DNA of 64,000 nucleotides, taken from Triglochin maritima (Eukaryota > Streptophyta > Magnoliopsida > Alismatales > Juncaginaceae). The DNA lies in NCBI GenBank assembly GCA_963682175.1, contig OY821770.1, positions 14,042,501 to 14,106,500 on the forward strand, in the 5' to 3' direction. A model generated the notes under the pieces. The model did not search any database. It had not been told where the DNA came from and was given only the letters and a program-made list of their open reading frames with translations. Numbering within the stretch: the stretch's first letter is position 1; every line of letters begins with the position of its first letter. Positions 10,205 to 22,259 of this stretch are shown here, piece after piece. The position numbers and the translations under genes are program-made.

Positions 10205-13200
10205 ATGTCAGTTTTTGCATGGAATGTCAGCGGGATGAATAATGCCTCTCGAAGGAATGAGGTTAAGGATTTTTTTGTGCAAAATAAATCAGATCTCGTA
10301 ATTTTATTTGAAACCAACGTACGGAGGGTGCATTTTGAGTTCTCTAGCAAGTTTTTGGGTATTGGGTGGAGGGTGGAGACTAATAGTGGTGCCTTTGATG
10401 GGGGCACTCCAAATTCCATATTGGTTGCATGGTCCTGTGAGAGTTGGGAGGTGGAAATCTTGGAGATTCAGAAACAAGTGGTACATTTCACGGCGCGCAA
10501 TAGAGGAGGGCTCTCCATTCTTGTCTCTGCGGTCTATGGGGCATCATCTAAAGCGGTTCGTCAGGTACTGTGAGGCAATTTATTGAGCTCAGTTACAGAG
10601 GGGAAGAGCCATGACTGGTGATTGACAACTTCAACGAAATAAGATAAATGTGGGAGCGAGATGGTCCAACTGACCCACGTTGGGGAGGGATGAACGAGTT
10701 CAATGATTGTATAGGTGAGACTGGTACGGAGAAGACGTTTTGTAATGGGGTGATTGGAGAGGGACGAGTTTCTAGCAGACTTGATTGGGCATTGGGTAAT
10801 AGCACTTGGTTTGAGTTATGACCACTATGTAAAGTTCAACACATTGGAGGGGGCACGAGCGATCATCTGGCCTTGCGATTGGATCTCCGTAAACTTGAAA
10901 GCAGGAGCCCCCCTTTAGATTCACTAACTCATGGACTAGGGTCCCGGATCGTGGGGACAGGATCAGAAGGGTTTGGAGGGATGGAGTTAGATGTACCCAT
11001 TTCTATTGCTTGGATCAACGCTTGACTCGGACGAAGCTCATGTTTAAGCATCATATTAAGAATAAGCTTAGTCCTATGTGTAAGGCTACAAGTGAAGTCA
11101 GGGAGGCGGAAGAGGCAGTCGCCAACAATCCCCTGAGCATTGGTGCACAAAGAAGACTTTCTGATACCAAAGCTCGCCTTCGGGAGGCTTGACATATTTA
11201 GGAGGAGAACTGACGACAGTGGAGTATGACTATCTGGCTAAACCTTGGGGATAGAAATACAAATTTTTTTGCCGCGGTGACTAAGGAGAGAAACTCAAAA
11301 AAAATCCTGTATAAGCTAATTGGTGAGAATGGGTGCCACATGATTTCCAGGAAGGAGATGGAGGATAGATGTTCAGGACACTTCTCATGTTTGTTCAAGG
11401 CAGCACCAACATCTTTAGCTAGGGTGTGCAAAAACTTCCAGAGGTAGGTTTCCTTGGAGCAAAACAGAGAGTTCTCTAGGGTTACAACTTACGAGGAGGT
11501 CAAGACAACAATCATGGAGCTTAATCCAGACAATAGTCCTGGCCCCGATGGGTTTAATGTCCACTTCTTCCAAAAATATTGGGACATCATAGGGTAAGAT
11601 GTGACACACGCAGTTCAGTCCGCATTCCTGGGACAACGACTTCTGAAGAGAATCAATCACACATTCATCACTCTCATCCCCAAAAAGAATGGAGCAACCG
11701 ACCTGTCGGATTTCAGGGCCTATATCTTGTGTTAATACAAGCTATAAAATTTTAGCTAAGATCTTTGCAAATAGACTAATGCCAATATGCAGGGACTTGA
11801 TATCTCAGAATCAGACGACTTTTATTAAGAGCCGCTACATTGGAGAAACATTTGCCTTGGCAACTGAGATGGTGGTAGGGTTCAATAGAGAAAGTTGTGT
11901 CCCAAGAGCTTGTATCAAGGTGGACATTGCCAAGGCATATGATTCGGTCGATTGGGGGGATCTTGAAAGGACTCTAGAAGACTTTGGATTCAACAGACAT
12001 GCGGTGGCCTTGATCATGGAATGTGTGACCAGCACATCCTTTTCTGTTTTGGTTGATGGATGCCCAACTAATCCATTTGGAACGGGGAGGGGATTGCGGC
12101 AGGGGGACCCAAACTCTCCATATCTCTTCACCTTGCTGATGGAGAACTTCTCTAAGGACGTTGATGAGAATGTGAGAATGGGCGATGTTAAGTTGTACAA
12201 GTGCCAAGGGACGAGGGTCGTATCTCATCTTTCATATGCAGATGATCTACTAGTGTTTTGCAAGGCTACTAAGGCTTCCTTGAGGACCATCAATGAGTCT
12301 TTTCAAGCCGTCGCCACCAGCCCTACGCTACTGGTGATCTAGGACATGAGAAAGATCATGTTCTCGGGTGGAACTAGAAATAAAGAGGGACTTGCCTAGG
12401 AGATTGGGTTTAGTATTGAAGAATTCCCATCATGCTATTTGGGAATGCCTCTTGCACCTCGTGTTCTCTTCTATCGTGATTGTGGTAGACTTGTGAATGT
12501 CATTGATAACATGATGGCCAGATAGAAAACCAAGATGTTGTCCTACGCTAGAGGACTACAACTCATCAACTGGGGGTGATGAGGAATTTTCTCTTTTGGA
12601 GTTCGTCTTATCGTATACCATAAGAAGTCCTAGCACGCATCAAAAGCAAGGTCTATAATTTCTTATGGGAGGACATGCGGGACGTGGCCAGGGCTAAGAT
12701 GTCTATACCAAAAGAGGTGGGAGTGCTTGGCCTCTGTGATTTTGTTGATGTAGCTAGGGCTACAATAATCAAACGAACTTGGTGTATATAGAATGATAGG
12801 AACTCGGTCTGGTGCCATTGTATGAGAGAAAGATATATGGGGGGGCTCAACGTTGACAAATTTAACTAAACGTACTGGTATTGACTCAGCAGCTTGGTGC
12901 GAAATTGTTGATAACAAAGAGCACTCAATGCGTTGTATGGACTGCCACACATTGATCTGGATAGGGACAAACAATGAGTTCTCCTTCGAGAATGCTTGAG
13001 AGATGATTAGAAGGAGAGGCGACAATGACCCTTTGGCAGTAGGGATATGGGCATTCAAGTGAGCAAGCATTGTTTCACTTTATGGAGAGCGCGCTGGAGA
13101 AGGATCACAACCCAAGTAGCATTGTCCCATCGAGAGAGACTCAATATCCAAGTGGACATGCCATGTCATTTATGGTTGTCTCAAGATGAGAGCGTGAGGC

Positions 13201-13545
13201 ATTGGTTTTGCATGCTCATACACAAAGGAGATCTGGCTGGGTATCTGCAGACAGACCAATGATGTTATTGAGGCACATACCACGAAGTTAGGGGACATTA
13301 TGCTCTGGGAAAATGAGTTAACTCGTGGGACACCTTGTTGGGGGCTAATGTGGTCACTTCTTGAGACAACCATCTGGCACATCTGGACATAACGCAACAG
13401 GTACGGATATGAAACAAGGGAGTTGGGACACTCGGAGGTTCAAAGAAAGATCTTCTCAGATGTCATGCCTCTTTTCATGCCAATAGGTTCAAGAAGAGGG
13501 GTACTCAACTTGAACGCAATGTATTAACAAAATGGGATATGGGGA
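10205..13545 (+). pseudogene. LINE copy D ORF2: EN, RT with YADD, zinc module
   Basis: It starts at the ATG of TAATG with MSVFAWNVSGMNNASRRNEV. Endonuclease blocks include FETNVRRVHFEFSSKF and an inactivated GDFNE region near 10620-10650 (stops). The RT is well preserved at 11689-12340: SYKILAKIFANRLMPICRDL, CIKVDIAKAYDSVDW, GRGLRQGDPNSPYLF and the catalytic SYADDLLVFCK (YADD at 12235-12246). The C-terminus (13047-13262) keeps QVSKHCFTLWRARW but the zinc Cys pattern is damaged (CHLWLSQDESVRHWF). Several stops and frame changes separate the domains. It overlaps no other gene and is followed by the 3' UTR. Confidence 0.85.
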
Positions 13546-13648
13546 TCCCCAATTTAAATCCCCAAGTAGCATAGATTAGCCTGGCAGATGTCCTATAGGC
13601 CTTTTAGCTTCTTAGTGAGCTGACCGTCTTTTGGCGCTTTTGTAGCAG

Positions 13649-13690
13649 GCTACACCTAATTGTGTGGGCGGGGTTGCTAGCCGCGGCTAG
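13649..13690 (+). other. Paired hairpins in LINE 3' UTR (copy D)
   Basis: Hairpin 1 is imperfect (GCTACAC with GTGTGGGC, about 13649-13670). Hairpin 2, CTAGCCGCGGCTAG at 13677-13690, is a perfect 14-bp palindrome. The position relative to the poly(A) is as in copy B. Confidence 0.55.
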
Positions 13691-13831
13691 TTTTTCTCAT
13701 TTTTTAATACAATTTACCATACAGTTTTAAAAAAAAGCTGTCATGAACTGGCCACAAGCCGCTGCTACAATCTTCTTTGCACTATCTCTTCCACTCTTTC
13801 TCTCTATTGGCGATTTTGGGTTTTTCCTTGT

Positions 13832-13882
13832 AAATCCTCGGTCTGCCCTTCTCCATGGCTAATCCTCGGTCTGCCCTTCTCC
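13832..13882 (+). repeat. Short tandem duplication at ORF1 start of copy E
   Basis: AATCCTCGGTCTGCCCTTCTCCA and its repeat sit at about 13832-13854 and 13860-13882, separated by TGGCT. The ORF1 ATG (13855) lies between them. Sister copies have a single unit, so the duplication is private to copy E. Confidence 0.75.
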
Positions 13883-15348
13883 ACCCCTCATGAGTGAATC
13901 TCCACGGGCAGCTCCGAGGATGGATCATGGTGGTTTGGGGAAGTCGTTTGCAGAGATGGTTAAGAAGGGGGGTGGTGAGGGAGGATTGTTCCTTGCAGTT
14001 CTACCAGCCTTCTCATATACGAGGGGAGACGGTCGCCATTGTTGGAGAGGAGGTTCTCTCGCGGGTGAAAAAGAAATAAGGGCGGTACAGTAGTTCTCAA
14101 AGTTGTTAGGAAGCTCTATCATTAACAAGTGGCAAGTTTTATTAAGAGGAATTGGAAGTTGAGTGGTGGTTTTGAAGTGAAACCAAGAAGAAATAGTGTT
14201 TTCATGGTGCACTTCAGAGTTCTTGCGGACTGCTGGAATGCTTTATCCATGGGAGACCAGTTCATGTTTGGGGTGTTTACTTTTGTTTGACATGGAGCCA
14301 AGCTCGAGCTCTAGAGTTTATGGTACCACGAGTGATCCCTTGTGGGTCATGCTACCAACGTTTCTTATCCACTTGTGGGATAAGGAGACTTTTGGTCGAG
14401 TGGGTTCTATCCTTGGTCGCCCAATCAGGATCGACGTGCCTACATCTAAGGGAGAGGGGGAAGATGCTAAGATTCTTGTCACCATGGATGCTTGAAAATC
14501 GTTCCCTGAGATGGTCAGGATGGCAACCAAGGTTGAAGGTCAGGAAAAAGTTCAGGAGCTAAGCATTGCATACATTAACCCGCCATCAAAATGTTCTTTG
14601 TGCTTTTGTTTTGGTCATTGCACAAAGGATTGCCGGAGAAAGAGCGTGGCTGGCCAAGCCTTGGAGGGAGGGAAACGTAGGGAGGACGAAGGTGTGGAGA
14701 GGGACGGATTTCGTTGATGGGACGTCTGGTCTAGAGATGGGCACCCATGCTGAGAGTATGACCCATGTTAGAATAGGAGAGGGGGATAATAGGATGGATG
14801 GTATGGGCGTGACCGGAGAAGGCATGGGGATTACAGGAGAGATGGATTGCCTAGGACAGACTAGGTTGAGGGATGACACGTCTGTGGTAGGAGAGAGGAG
14901 GGACTTGGGATGTCAAATTGTACGTTCTCTGGATGCACATGGCAGCAAGGTCACTTCTGGATCAGTGGGGGGTATGGGCATCTACTCAGAAGAATTTTTG
15001 CAAGCTGGACATGGGGAAAAAGGAGGGAACGTGCGGAGGAAGGGGCTGGCAAGAAGGCTGATATCCTAGGAAAACACACTAAGAAGAAGGAGAAAAAGAA
15101 CCATACTGAGGGTTTAGAAGTCACTTCCCCAAACCCCATTGAAGATCTGGAGGATAAGGAGTTTATGGAGTCGGGCAGGAAAAACATAAGGAGGAAATGA
15201 CACTTGACTGAGGGAACCATTCTCACCTGCGCCACAGGGGATCTACCGGACATCGTAACTCTAAGAGAGGAGACTATTAGAGAGCCTGTGAGGAATGGAA
15301 AAATCAGAGATGCTAAGGTCCCAAGCCGTATGGCCGTCCTATCACTTT
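13855..15348 (+). pseudogene. LINE copy E ORF1 with intact CCHC knuckle
   Basis: RNA-binding ORF1 of the LINE. The domain order is complete: the N-terminus around MDHGGLGKSFAEMVKKGG; the DUF4283-like domain (about 14000-14570) with FMVHFRVLADCWNALSMGD, WDKETFGRVGSILGRPIRID and VTMDA; then the knuckle CSLCFCFGHCTKDC at 14592-14633, which keeps all four ligands (C-x2-C-x4-H-x4-C). The C-terminal region carries DLGCQIVRSLDAHGSKVTS, a basic KKKEKK run and the type-1 EDLEDKEFMES tail. Frame changes near 14080, 14290, 14715 and 15070 disrupt it. Confidence 0.82.
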
Positions 15349-15349
15349 A

Positions 15350-18300
15350 ATGTCAATTTTTGCATAGAGTACTAGAGGGGTTAATAATGTCTCTGAGAGG
15401 AAGGAGGTTAAGGATTTTGTTGTGCAAAATAAATCAGATCTCGTAATTTTGTTTGAAACCAAGGTTCGGAGGCTGAATTTTGAGTTCTTTAACAAGTTTC
15501 TGGGAATTGGTTGGAAGGTGGAGACTAATAGTGGTGGAATTTAGGGCACGCAATAAAGGAGGGTTTTCCATCCTTGTTTCTGCGGTCTATGGGGCGTCAT
15601 CTAGAGTTTTACGTCGCGTACTGTGGGGCAAGCTTAATTAGCTCAGTTAAGGGGTGGAGAGTCATGGCTGGTGATTGGCAACTTCAACCAAATCAGATGG
15701 ATGTGGGAGAGAGATAGTCCAACTAACCCACGTTGGGGAGGGATGGACGAGTTCAATAGTTGCATAAATGATGTGTCTCTCTTAGAGGTCCCCCTACACT
15801 ACTGAGGAGAAGACATTTTGCAATAGGGTGAAAGGAGAGGGACGAGTTACCAGTAGACTTGATAGAGCCCTGGGTAATAGTACTTGGTTTGAGCTATGGG
15901 CACTATGCAAAGTCGAGCACACTAGAGGGGGCACAAGCGATCATTTGGCCTTACGACTGGACATTCATAAACTTGAAAGAAGGAAGACCCCTTTTAGATT
16001 TACTAACTCATGGACTAGGGCTCTAGATCTTGGGGACATGATCAGAAGGGTTTGGAGGGATGGAGTTGGCGGTATCCCCATTCTATTGCCTGGCTCAGCG
16101 CTTGACTCGGACGAAGCTCATGCTTAAGCATTATATTAAGAATAAGCTCAGTCCTACGGGTAAGGCTACAAATGAAGTCAGGGAGGCGGAAGAGGCAGTG
16201 GCCAGCAGCCCCCTGAGCATTGAAGCACAAAGCAGACTCTTTGAGACCAAAGCTTGACTCTGGGAGGCTTGGCAGATTGAGGAGTAGAATTGGACACAAC
16301 GGAGTAAGGCTATCTGGCTTAACCTTGGGGATAAGAATACAAAAAAAATTCCGCGGTGACCAAGGAGAAAATCTAGAAACTCCTTGTAAAAGTTAATTGG
16401 CGAGAACGAGCGCCACATGATTTCCAGGAAGGACATGGAGGACAAATGCTCTGCATACTTCTCCAACATGTTCAAGGCAGCACCATCACCACTAGCTAGG
16501 GTGCGCAAAAGCTTGGAGAGGCAGGTTTCCTCAGAGCAAAACATAGAACTCTCTAAAGTTCCAACTTATGAGGAGGTTAAGACAACAGTCATGAAGCTTC
16601 ACCCAGACAAAAGTACAAGCCCAAATGGGTTTAATGTCCACTTCTTCCAGAAATATTGAGGCATCATTGGGCAAGATGTGACACACGCAGTTCAATCCGC
16701 ATTCCTAGGGCAACGACTTCTGAAGAGAGTCAATCACACCTTCATCACTCTCATTCCCAAGAAGAATGGAGCAACCGACCTGTCGGATTTCAGGCCTATA
16801 TCTTGTGTTAACACTAGCTATAAAATTTTAGCTAAGATCATTGGAAATAGACTAATGCCTATAAACAGGGACCTGATATCTCAAAATCAGACGACTTTTA
16901 TCAAGGGCCGCTACATTGGGGATAATTTTGCCTTGGCAACTGAGATGTGGACGGATTCAATAGAGCGAGTTGTGCTCCTAGAGCTTGTATCAAGGTGGAC
17001 ATTACAAAGGCGTATGATTCGGTTGATTGGGGGCTCTTGAAGGGACTTTAGAAGACTTTGGATTCAACAAACACACAGTGACCTTGATCATGGAATGTGT
17101 GACCAGTACATCTTTTTCTATTTTGGTTGATGGCTGCCCAACAAAGCCATTTGGAGCGGGGAGGGGATTGCAGCAGAGGGACCCCATCTCTCCTTATCTC
17201 TTCACCTTACTGGTGGAGAACTTCTCTAGGGACACTGATGAGAAGGTGAGAAGTGGCGATGTTAAGTTGTACAAGTGCCACGGGACGAGGGTTGTCTCTC
17301 ATCTTTCATATGCAGATGATCTATTATTGTTTTGCAAGGCTACTAAGTCCTCCTTGAGGGCCATCAAGGAGTCATTTGAAGCCCTCGCCACCAGCACTGG
17401 GCTACTGGGCACCCAGGACAAGAGCGAGATCATGTTCTCGGGCATAACTAAAAATAAATAAGAACTTGCCCAGGAGTTTGGGTTTGGTATAGAAGAGTTC
17501 CCATCGTGCTATTTGGGAATGCCTCTTGCTCCTCGTGTTCTCTCTTGTCGTGATTGTGGTAGACTATTGGAGGTCATTGATAACATGATGGCCAGATGGA
17601 AAGTCAAGATGTTGTCCTACGCTGGAAGACTACAACTCATCAACTGGGATTGATGGGGAACTTCCGCTTTTGGACTTCATCTTGCCGCTTACCACAAGAA
17701 GTACTAGCACGCATCAAAAGCAAGGTCTATAATTTCTTATTTGAAGGCAAACGGGACGTGGCCTGGGCTAAGATGTCACTACCAAAAGAGGATGGAGGGC
17801 TTAGCATCCACGACTTTGTTGATGTAGCAATAATCAAACGAACTTGGCGTATATGGCATGATAGGAACTCGATCTGGTGCCACTGGATGAGAGAAAGATA
17901 TGTGGGGGGCTCCACCTTGGTAAATTTAGCGAAGCGGCCTGCTATTGACTCAGCAGCTTGGTGTGAAATTGTTGATAACAAAGAGCACACAATGCGTTGT
18001 ATGGACTGCCACACACAGATCTGGATAGGGGCAGACAATGAGTTTTCCTTCGGGAATGCTTGGGAGATGATTAGAAGGAGAGGCGACAAGGACCCTTTGG
18101 CAGCAGGGATATGGGTGTTCAAGTGAGAAAATATTGTTTCACTTTATGGAGAACGCGCTGAAGAAGGATCACAGCCCAAGTAGCATTGTCACACCGAGAG
18201 AGGCTCAGTGTCCAAGTGGACAGGCCATGCCATCTATGATTGTCTCAAGATGAGAGCTTGGGGCATTTATTTTTTGCGTGGTCATACACAAAGGAGATAT

Positions 18301-18645
18301 GGCTGGGTATCTGCAGACAAACCAATGATATTATTGAGACACAGACCATGGAGTTAGGGGACATTATGCTCAGGACAAATGAGTTAACCTATGGGGCACC
18401 GTGCTCGGGGCTTATGCAGTCACTTATAGCAGCAACCATCTGGCATATCTGGACAGAACGTAACAAGCGCAGGCATGAAGCAAGGGAGTTAGTGCACTCA
18501 GAGTTTCAGAGAAGGATCTTCTCAGATGTCATGACCTCTTTTCATGGGAATAGGTTTAAGAGGAGGGGTACCCAACTTGAACGCAATGTATTAACAAAAT
18601 GGGATAGGTTGGTCCCCAATCTGAATCCCCCAAGTAGAATAGATT
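15350..18645 (+). pseudogene. LINE copy E ORF2: EN, RT with YADD, zinc module
   Basis: ATG 15350 sits in TTTAATG; the third residue block reads MSIFA then a stop, a single-base lesion relative to copies B and D. The endonuclease is shortened near 15535, where about 100 bp is missing, and has a degraded GDFNE block. RT motifs are good at 16678-17460: NHTFITLIPKKNG, SCVNTSYKILAKIIGNRLMP, TKPFGAGRGLQQRDPISPYL and SYADDLLLFCK (YADD 17309-17320). The C-terminal domain spans 17596-18645 with FDVAWAKMSLPK-like and HLFFAWSYTKEIWLGICRQT blocks. Several stops remain, so it is inactive. Confidence 0.85.
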
Positions 18646-18703
18646 AGTCCAGCAAAGGCCTATAACTTCTTTGTTAGGTGATCATCTTTTGGCGCTTTTG
18701 TAG

Positions 18704-18749
18704 CTGCCCACATACTTTTGGTGTGGGCAGGGTTGCTAGACACGGCTAG
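18704..18749 (+). other. Paired hairpins in LINE 3' UTR (copy E)
   Basis: Hairpin 1 pairs CTGCCCACA with TGTGGGCAG (18704-18730). Hairpin 2 is CTAGACACGGCTAG (18736-18749), with the CTAG ends kept but a weaker inner stem. Confidence 0.5.
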
Positions 18750-18893
18750 TTTCTCCTATTTTTTAAATATAATTTACCATAGAGTTTTTAAAAAAAGGCT
18801 GCCATGAACTACAAGCCACTCCACTATTTCCACTCTCTCTCCTATCCTTTGGCGATTTTGTGGGTTCTGGAAACCTCCGCCCCGGTCCTCTCC

Positions 18894-20669
18894 ATGGCGG
18901 CTGGAGACGGACCACATGAGTCCCATCCTCTCTCCTGGGGCCTCCTCCCTCTCAGCTGAGGGACGTGGGTCTAGAAGGGGGGGTAAAGACGTGGGAAAAG
19001 AGGCGAACAAGGTCATAAATTGTGGGGGAAGGTCGTTTGCAGATACTTTGAGGAGAGTTCTCACGGAAGATGATTGTTCCCTAAGGTATGTTCCTTCGTC
19101 CACGGTGAATGGGGAGGAGGTGGCGGTGATTAGGGAGGAAATCCAAAGAAGGGTCATTAAGAAATGGAGGAGTACATTTGAACTCAAAATGGTGGGAAAG
19201 TTGTATGAACAACAACTGACGAGCTATATCAAGAGGGCATGGTAGATCATTGGTGGGTTTCATGTTCGACCAAGAAGGAATGAGGTCTTCTACGTCCATG
19301 TAAAGAAGGCCGAATAGTGCAATAGGGTGCTGGAGATGGGGGATCAGTTCATTCTTGGTGTTTTCACATTTTTCTGACCATGGGATAAAGTCAAAATGCT
19401 AGAGGGTATGACACCTAGGGTGGTTCCAGTTTGGGTCACGCTGCCTTCCTTTCCCAATCACTTGTGGGATAAGGAAACCTTTTGTCTAGTGGGCTCCCTG
19501 TTGGGCCAGCCGATCAAGGTGGATTCCCACACTTTGAGAGGGGAAGGGACGGTTGCTAAACTACTGATTTCCATGGACGCCCGCAAGCCCATACCAATGT
19601 CGATGAAGGTGGTGGTGAAATGTGATAGTGAGAAGGAGGCCATAGGCATTCCCCTGAGGTATGTTAATCCACCACCGCGATGCACCAAGTGTGGGTGCTT
19701 TGGGCACTGGACTGAGCGGTGCCGCAAGATTGGAAGCTCCGGTCAGTCGGAAAATGAGGTCAACAACGGAGGGAGGACTAATGTTCTCGCCGGACAGGGA
19801 GAGCACTCAGATCTAGTGTGGCACATGAGGTGGCAGAGTACGCTACTCTGACAAGCGTGAGAGGTTGCTTTCAGGACAGTGTACTGGATGGCAGTAAGGA
19901 ATGAGGAGTGGGTAACCTAAGCATGAGAGGCATTGATGGCACGTGCATTGATTCTGACAAGGACAGTGTACCAAGTAACAATCACGCAAGTAAGAAAGGA
20001 GGCGTGGACAAGCTAAGCATTGGGGGCATTGATGGTGAGTACATTGAATCTGACAAGGAAGAGACGACCTTGTAGCATGGCGTGGGTTTCTCTGATGGTA
20101 GAAGTGTGGAGTTGGCTAAACGTGTGGGCGTTGCAGGAGCATTCTTGGGACAAGGAGAAGGGTAAGGTATTGCTGCTATGGGAGCCCAAGTCAGCGCAAG
20201 TAAGGAGGGACGTACTAGAGCAATTAAGGGTCATAAAGGCACATGGGGGACATGTCTGTTGGGCATCACTAAGTCCAATACGATGTCCCAGGGACATGAG
20301 GGGACAAGTCAGAGGGATGCCCACCACGAAGGTAATGTTGCCCACCACGAAGGTAATGTTGCTAGTCAGACGCAATTTGGGGGAGAAGAAAGTGAGGAAG
20401 CAGGGTTGGGGCTGGTGCAGATCTTGCAGGTCCAAGATGCTCAAACACCAAACAAGGTGACTATTGCGTTCGGAGAAAAGAATGATGAAAAGAAGGAGAA
20501 AAGGAAGAAGAATCCCAAGGACTCATCTGATGTTCCGATGCATATGGGCATGGAGGAGGGTGAGATTCCTGCCTCTTCAAAAAAGATGAAGAAAAGGAAT
20601 GAGCTGTCTAGGAAGAGGGTGATGGACCTAGCCGATGAGGCCACTCCTGTCACCCGATGTTCATCATAA
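18894..20669 (+). pseudogene. LINE copy F ORF1, type 2, intact CCHC knuckle
   Basis: Starts MAAGDGPHESHPL at 18894. The DUF4283-like domain covers about 19020-19640 (SFADTLRRVLTEDDCSLRYV, FELKMVGKLYEQQLTSYIKR, DKETFCLVGSLLGQPIKVDS). The knuckle CTKCGCFGHWTERC at 19681-19722 has all four ligands. The C-terminus (20178-20669) is long and charged: NDEKKEKRKKNPKDSSD, then EEGEIPASSKKMKKRNELSR and RKRVMDLADEA, the type-2 tail shared with H and C. Stops at about 19245, 19315 and 19850 break it. The TAA at 20667 overlaps the ORF2 start. Confidence 0.82.
20310..20360 (+). repeat. Short direct repeat in copy F ORF1
   Basis: CCCACCACGAAGGTAATGTTG occurs twice back to back at about 20319-20360, adding a seven-residue repeat (HHEGNVA). 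Other copies lack it. Confidence 0.7.
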
Positions 20670-22205
20670 CTTGGAATGCGAGGAGGGGTCAATGAGGCCC
20701 CTCGGAGGAGGGAGGCTAAGGAACTCATTCGGCAACATGAGACAGACATGGTTGTCCTCCTAGAAACAAAAGTCAGGAGTAGAAACTTTGGTGCGCTTAA
20801 AAGGTTTCTTGGGGAACGTTGGAGGGTGGAGTCCAATGGGGGGCCTTGCCTGAGAGTGCTCCAAACTCTATCTGGGTTTCTTGGGATAGTGATCATTGGG
20901 CAGTAACCATTCTGGACACGCATAAGCAATGGATGCATTTTAGAGCGGCAAACAAGGGTGGCTTATCCGTGATTGTTACTGGAACATATGGGGCATCATC
21001 TCAGGCGGTACGTCATGTACTATGGAAGAAACTAACAAAGGATGGGCAGACTATCACTGAGTCGTGGTTGGTGATAGGGGATTTCAATGAGATCTGGTGG
21101 ATGGGGGAACAGGAAAGTTGTATGGAACCCCAGTGGGGGCATGGAGGAGTTCAACAACTATATAAATGATGCCCACCTCATAAAGATCCCATTTACTGGG
21201 AATGCTATGACATTCTGCAACGACATTGTCGGGGAGGGAAAGGTCGCTAGCCATTTGGATAGAGCATTCTGCAATGAAGCCTGGAGTATGCTTTGGCCCT
21301 TAGGTAAGGTTGAGCACTTGGGTGACAACTCGAGTGATCACCTTGCGGTCAAATTGGAGCTAAGGCAGCTAGAGAAAAGCAATGCACCATTTCAGTTTAC
21401 TAACTCTTAGGCGAGAAGCCCCGAGATCAAAGATCATATTACTACGGCTTGACAGACTAGAGTGCGTGGAATACCCTATTACTGTTTGGCTCAGCGGCTA
21501 GCTAGGGTTAAAACGGCTATTAAGCGACGCAACATGAAGCAAGGTATCCTTAGCCTAACTAAGGTGGATATCCGACGGGTTAAAGGGGCTGAGGAGGAGC
21601 TTGGTCGTAACCCAAGCAGCCCTGTAGTGCAACGTTAGGTGTATGAGTGAAAGAAAACATTGCGTGCTATACTAGCAGAGGGTATCTGGGCTTAAGGGTC
21701 AGCAAGCATTCCTTCACCCTTTGGAAGGCTAGATGGGACTGCATCTCCACTCAAGAGACAATTGCCTTGAGAGACAGAACAAATCCAGGCATGGACGTGA
21801 CTTGCTAGTTGTGCTTGGACACTAGTGAGAACTTGGGTCACCTATTCTTTGAATGCGCTTACTGAAAGGAGATCTGGCAAGGTGTTGCGGGGAGTACTTG
21901 TGGTACAACTGGGACGCAAGCTACAAATCTTCACCAGTTCATGCAGAGGATTGATGGGTTATCTACTCGTTCCCCATGCTGGGGACTCATGTGGTCTTTG
22001 CTAGCAGCCTCAGTGTGGCACATTTGGGCTGAAAGAAATATGAGAAAATATGAGGAAAAGATGTTACCAAGCTCAGAACTGCTTAGACGTATCCTTCTGG
22101 ATGCCAAACTTTCTTTCCGTAGGGGAAGGTTCAAGAAAAGAGGCAACCATAAGGAGAGAGATATTGTGGCTCACTGGGAAGACACTGCATCGAGTACTAT
22201 TATTC
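20657..22205 (+). pseudogene. LINE copy F ORF2 remnant: EN and C-terminus, RT missing
   Basis: Begins MFIITWNARRG at ATG 20657, inside the last codons of ORF1. Endonuclease blocks are HETDMVVLLETKVRSRNF, WLVIGDFNEIWWMGEQES and SSDHLAVKLELRQLEK (to about 21410). After a degraded linker the sequence jumps near 21690 to VSKHSFTLWKARWDCISTQE, the C-terminal domain, and ends with WHIWAERNMRKYEEK (about 22060). The palm and fingers of the RT are absent. A frame change near 20890 and stops in the linker confirm it is a relic. Confidence 0.82.
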
Positions 22206-22259
22206 CATACCTGTTGTGACTGTGGGATTTCTGTTGAAAACCTCGGTCTGTGCCTCTCC

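Larger units (their letters stand above)
9153..13736 (+). mobile_element. LINE copy D, ORF1 middle deleted
   Basis: The 5' end TTGGCTGCCATGAACTGA follows the A-rich tail of copy C directly. It has a pyrimidine-rich 5' UTR, an ORF1 lacking its central domain (deletion near 9745), a full-length broken ORF2 and a complete 3' UTR ending in 8 A (13729-13736). Confidence 0.82.
13737..18796 (+). mobile_element. LINE copy E, near full length
   Basis: The most complete type-1 unit: 5' UTR from GCTGTCATGAACTGG directly after the tail of copy D, both ORFs, and a 3' UTR ending in 7 A (18790-18796). About 5.06 kb, which I take as the approximate full length of the family here. It carries many point lesions and a small endonuclease deletion near 15535. 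Confidence 0.85.
18797..22213 (+). mobile_element. LINE copy F, RT deleted, no 3' UTR
   Basis: It begins GGCTGCCATGAACTACAAGC after the tail of copy E. It has type-2 ORF1, the endonuclease part of ORF2, a deletion near 21650-21690 that removes the RT, and the ORF2 C-terminus. It ends around 22213 without the family 3' UTR and passes directly into the 5' UTR of copy G. Confidence 0.8.
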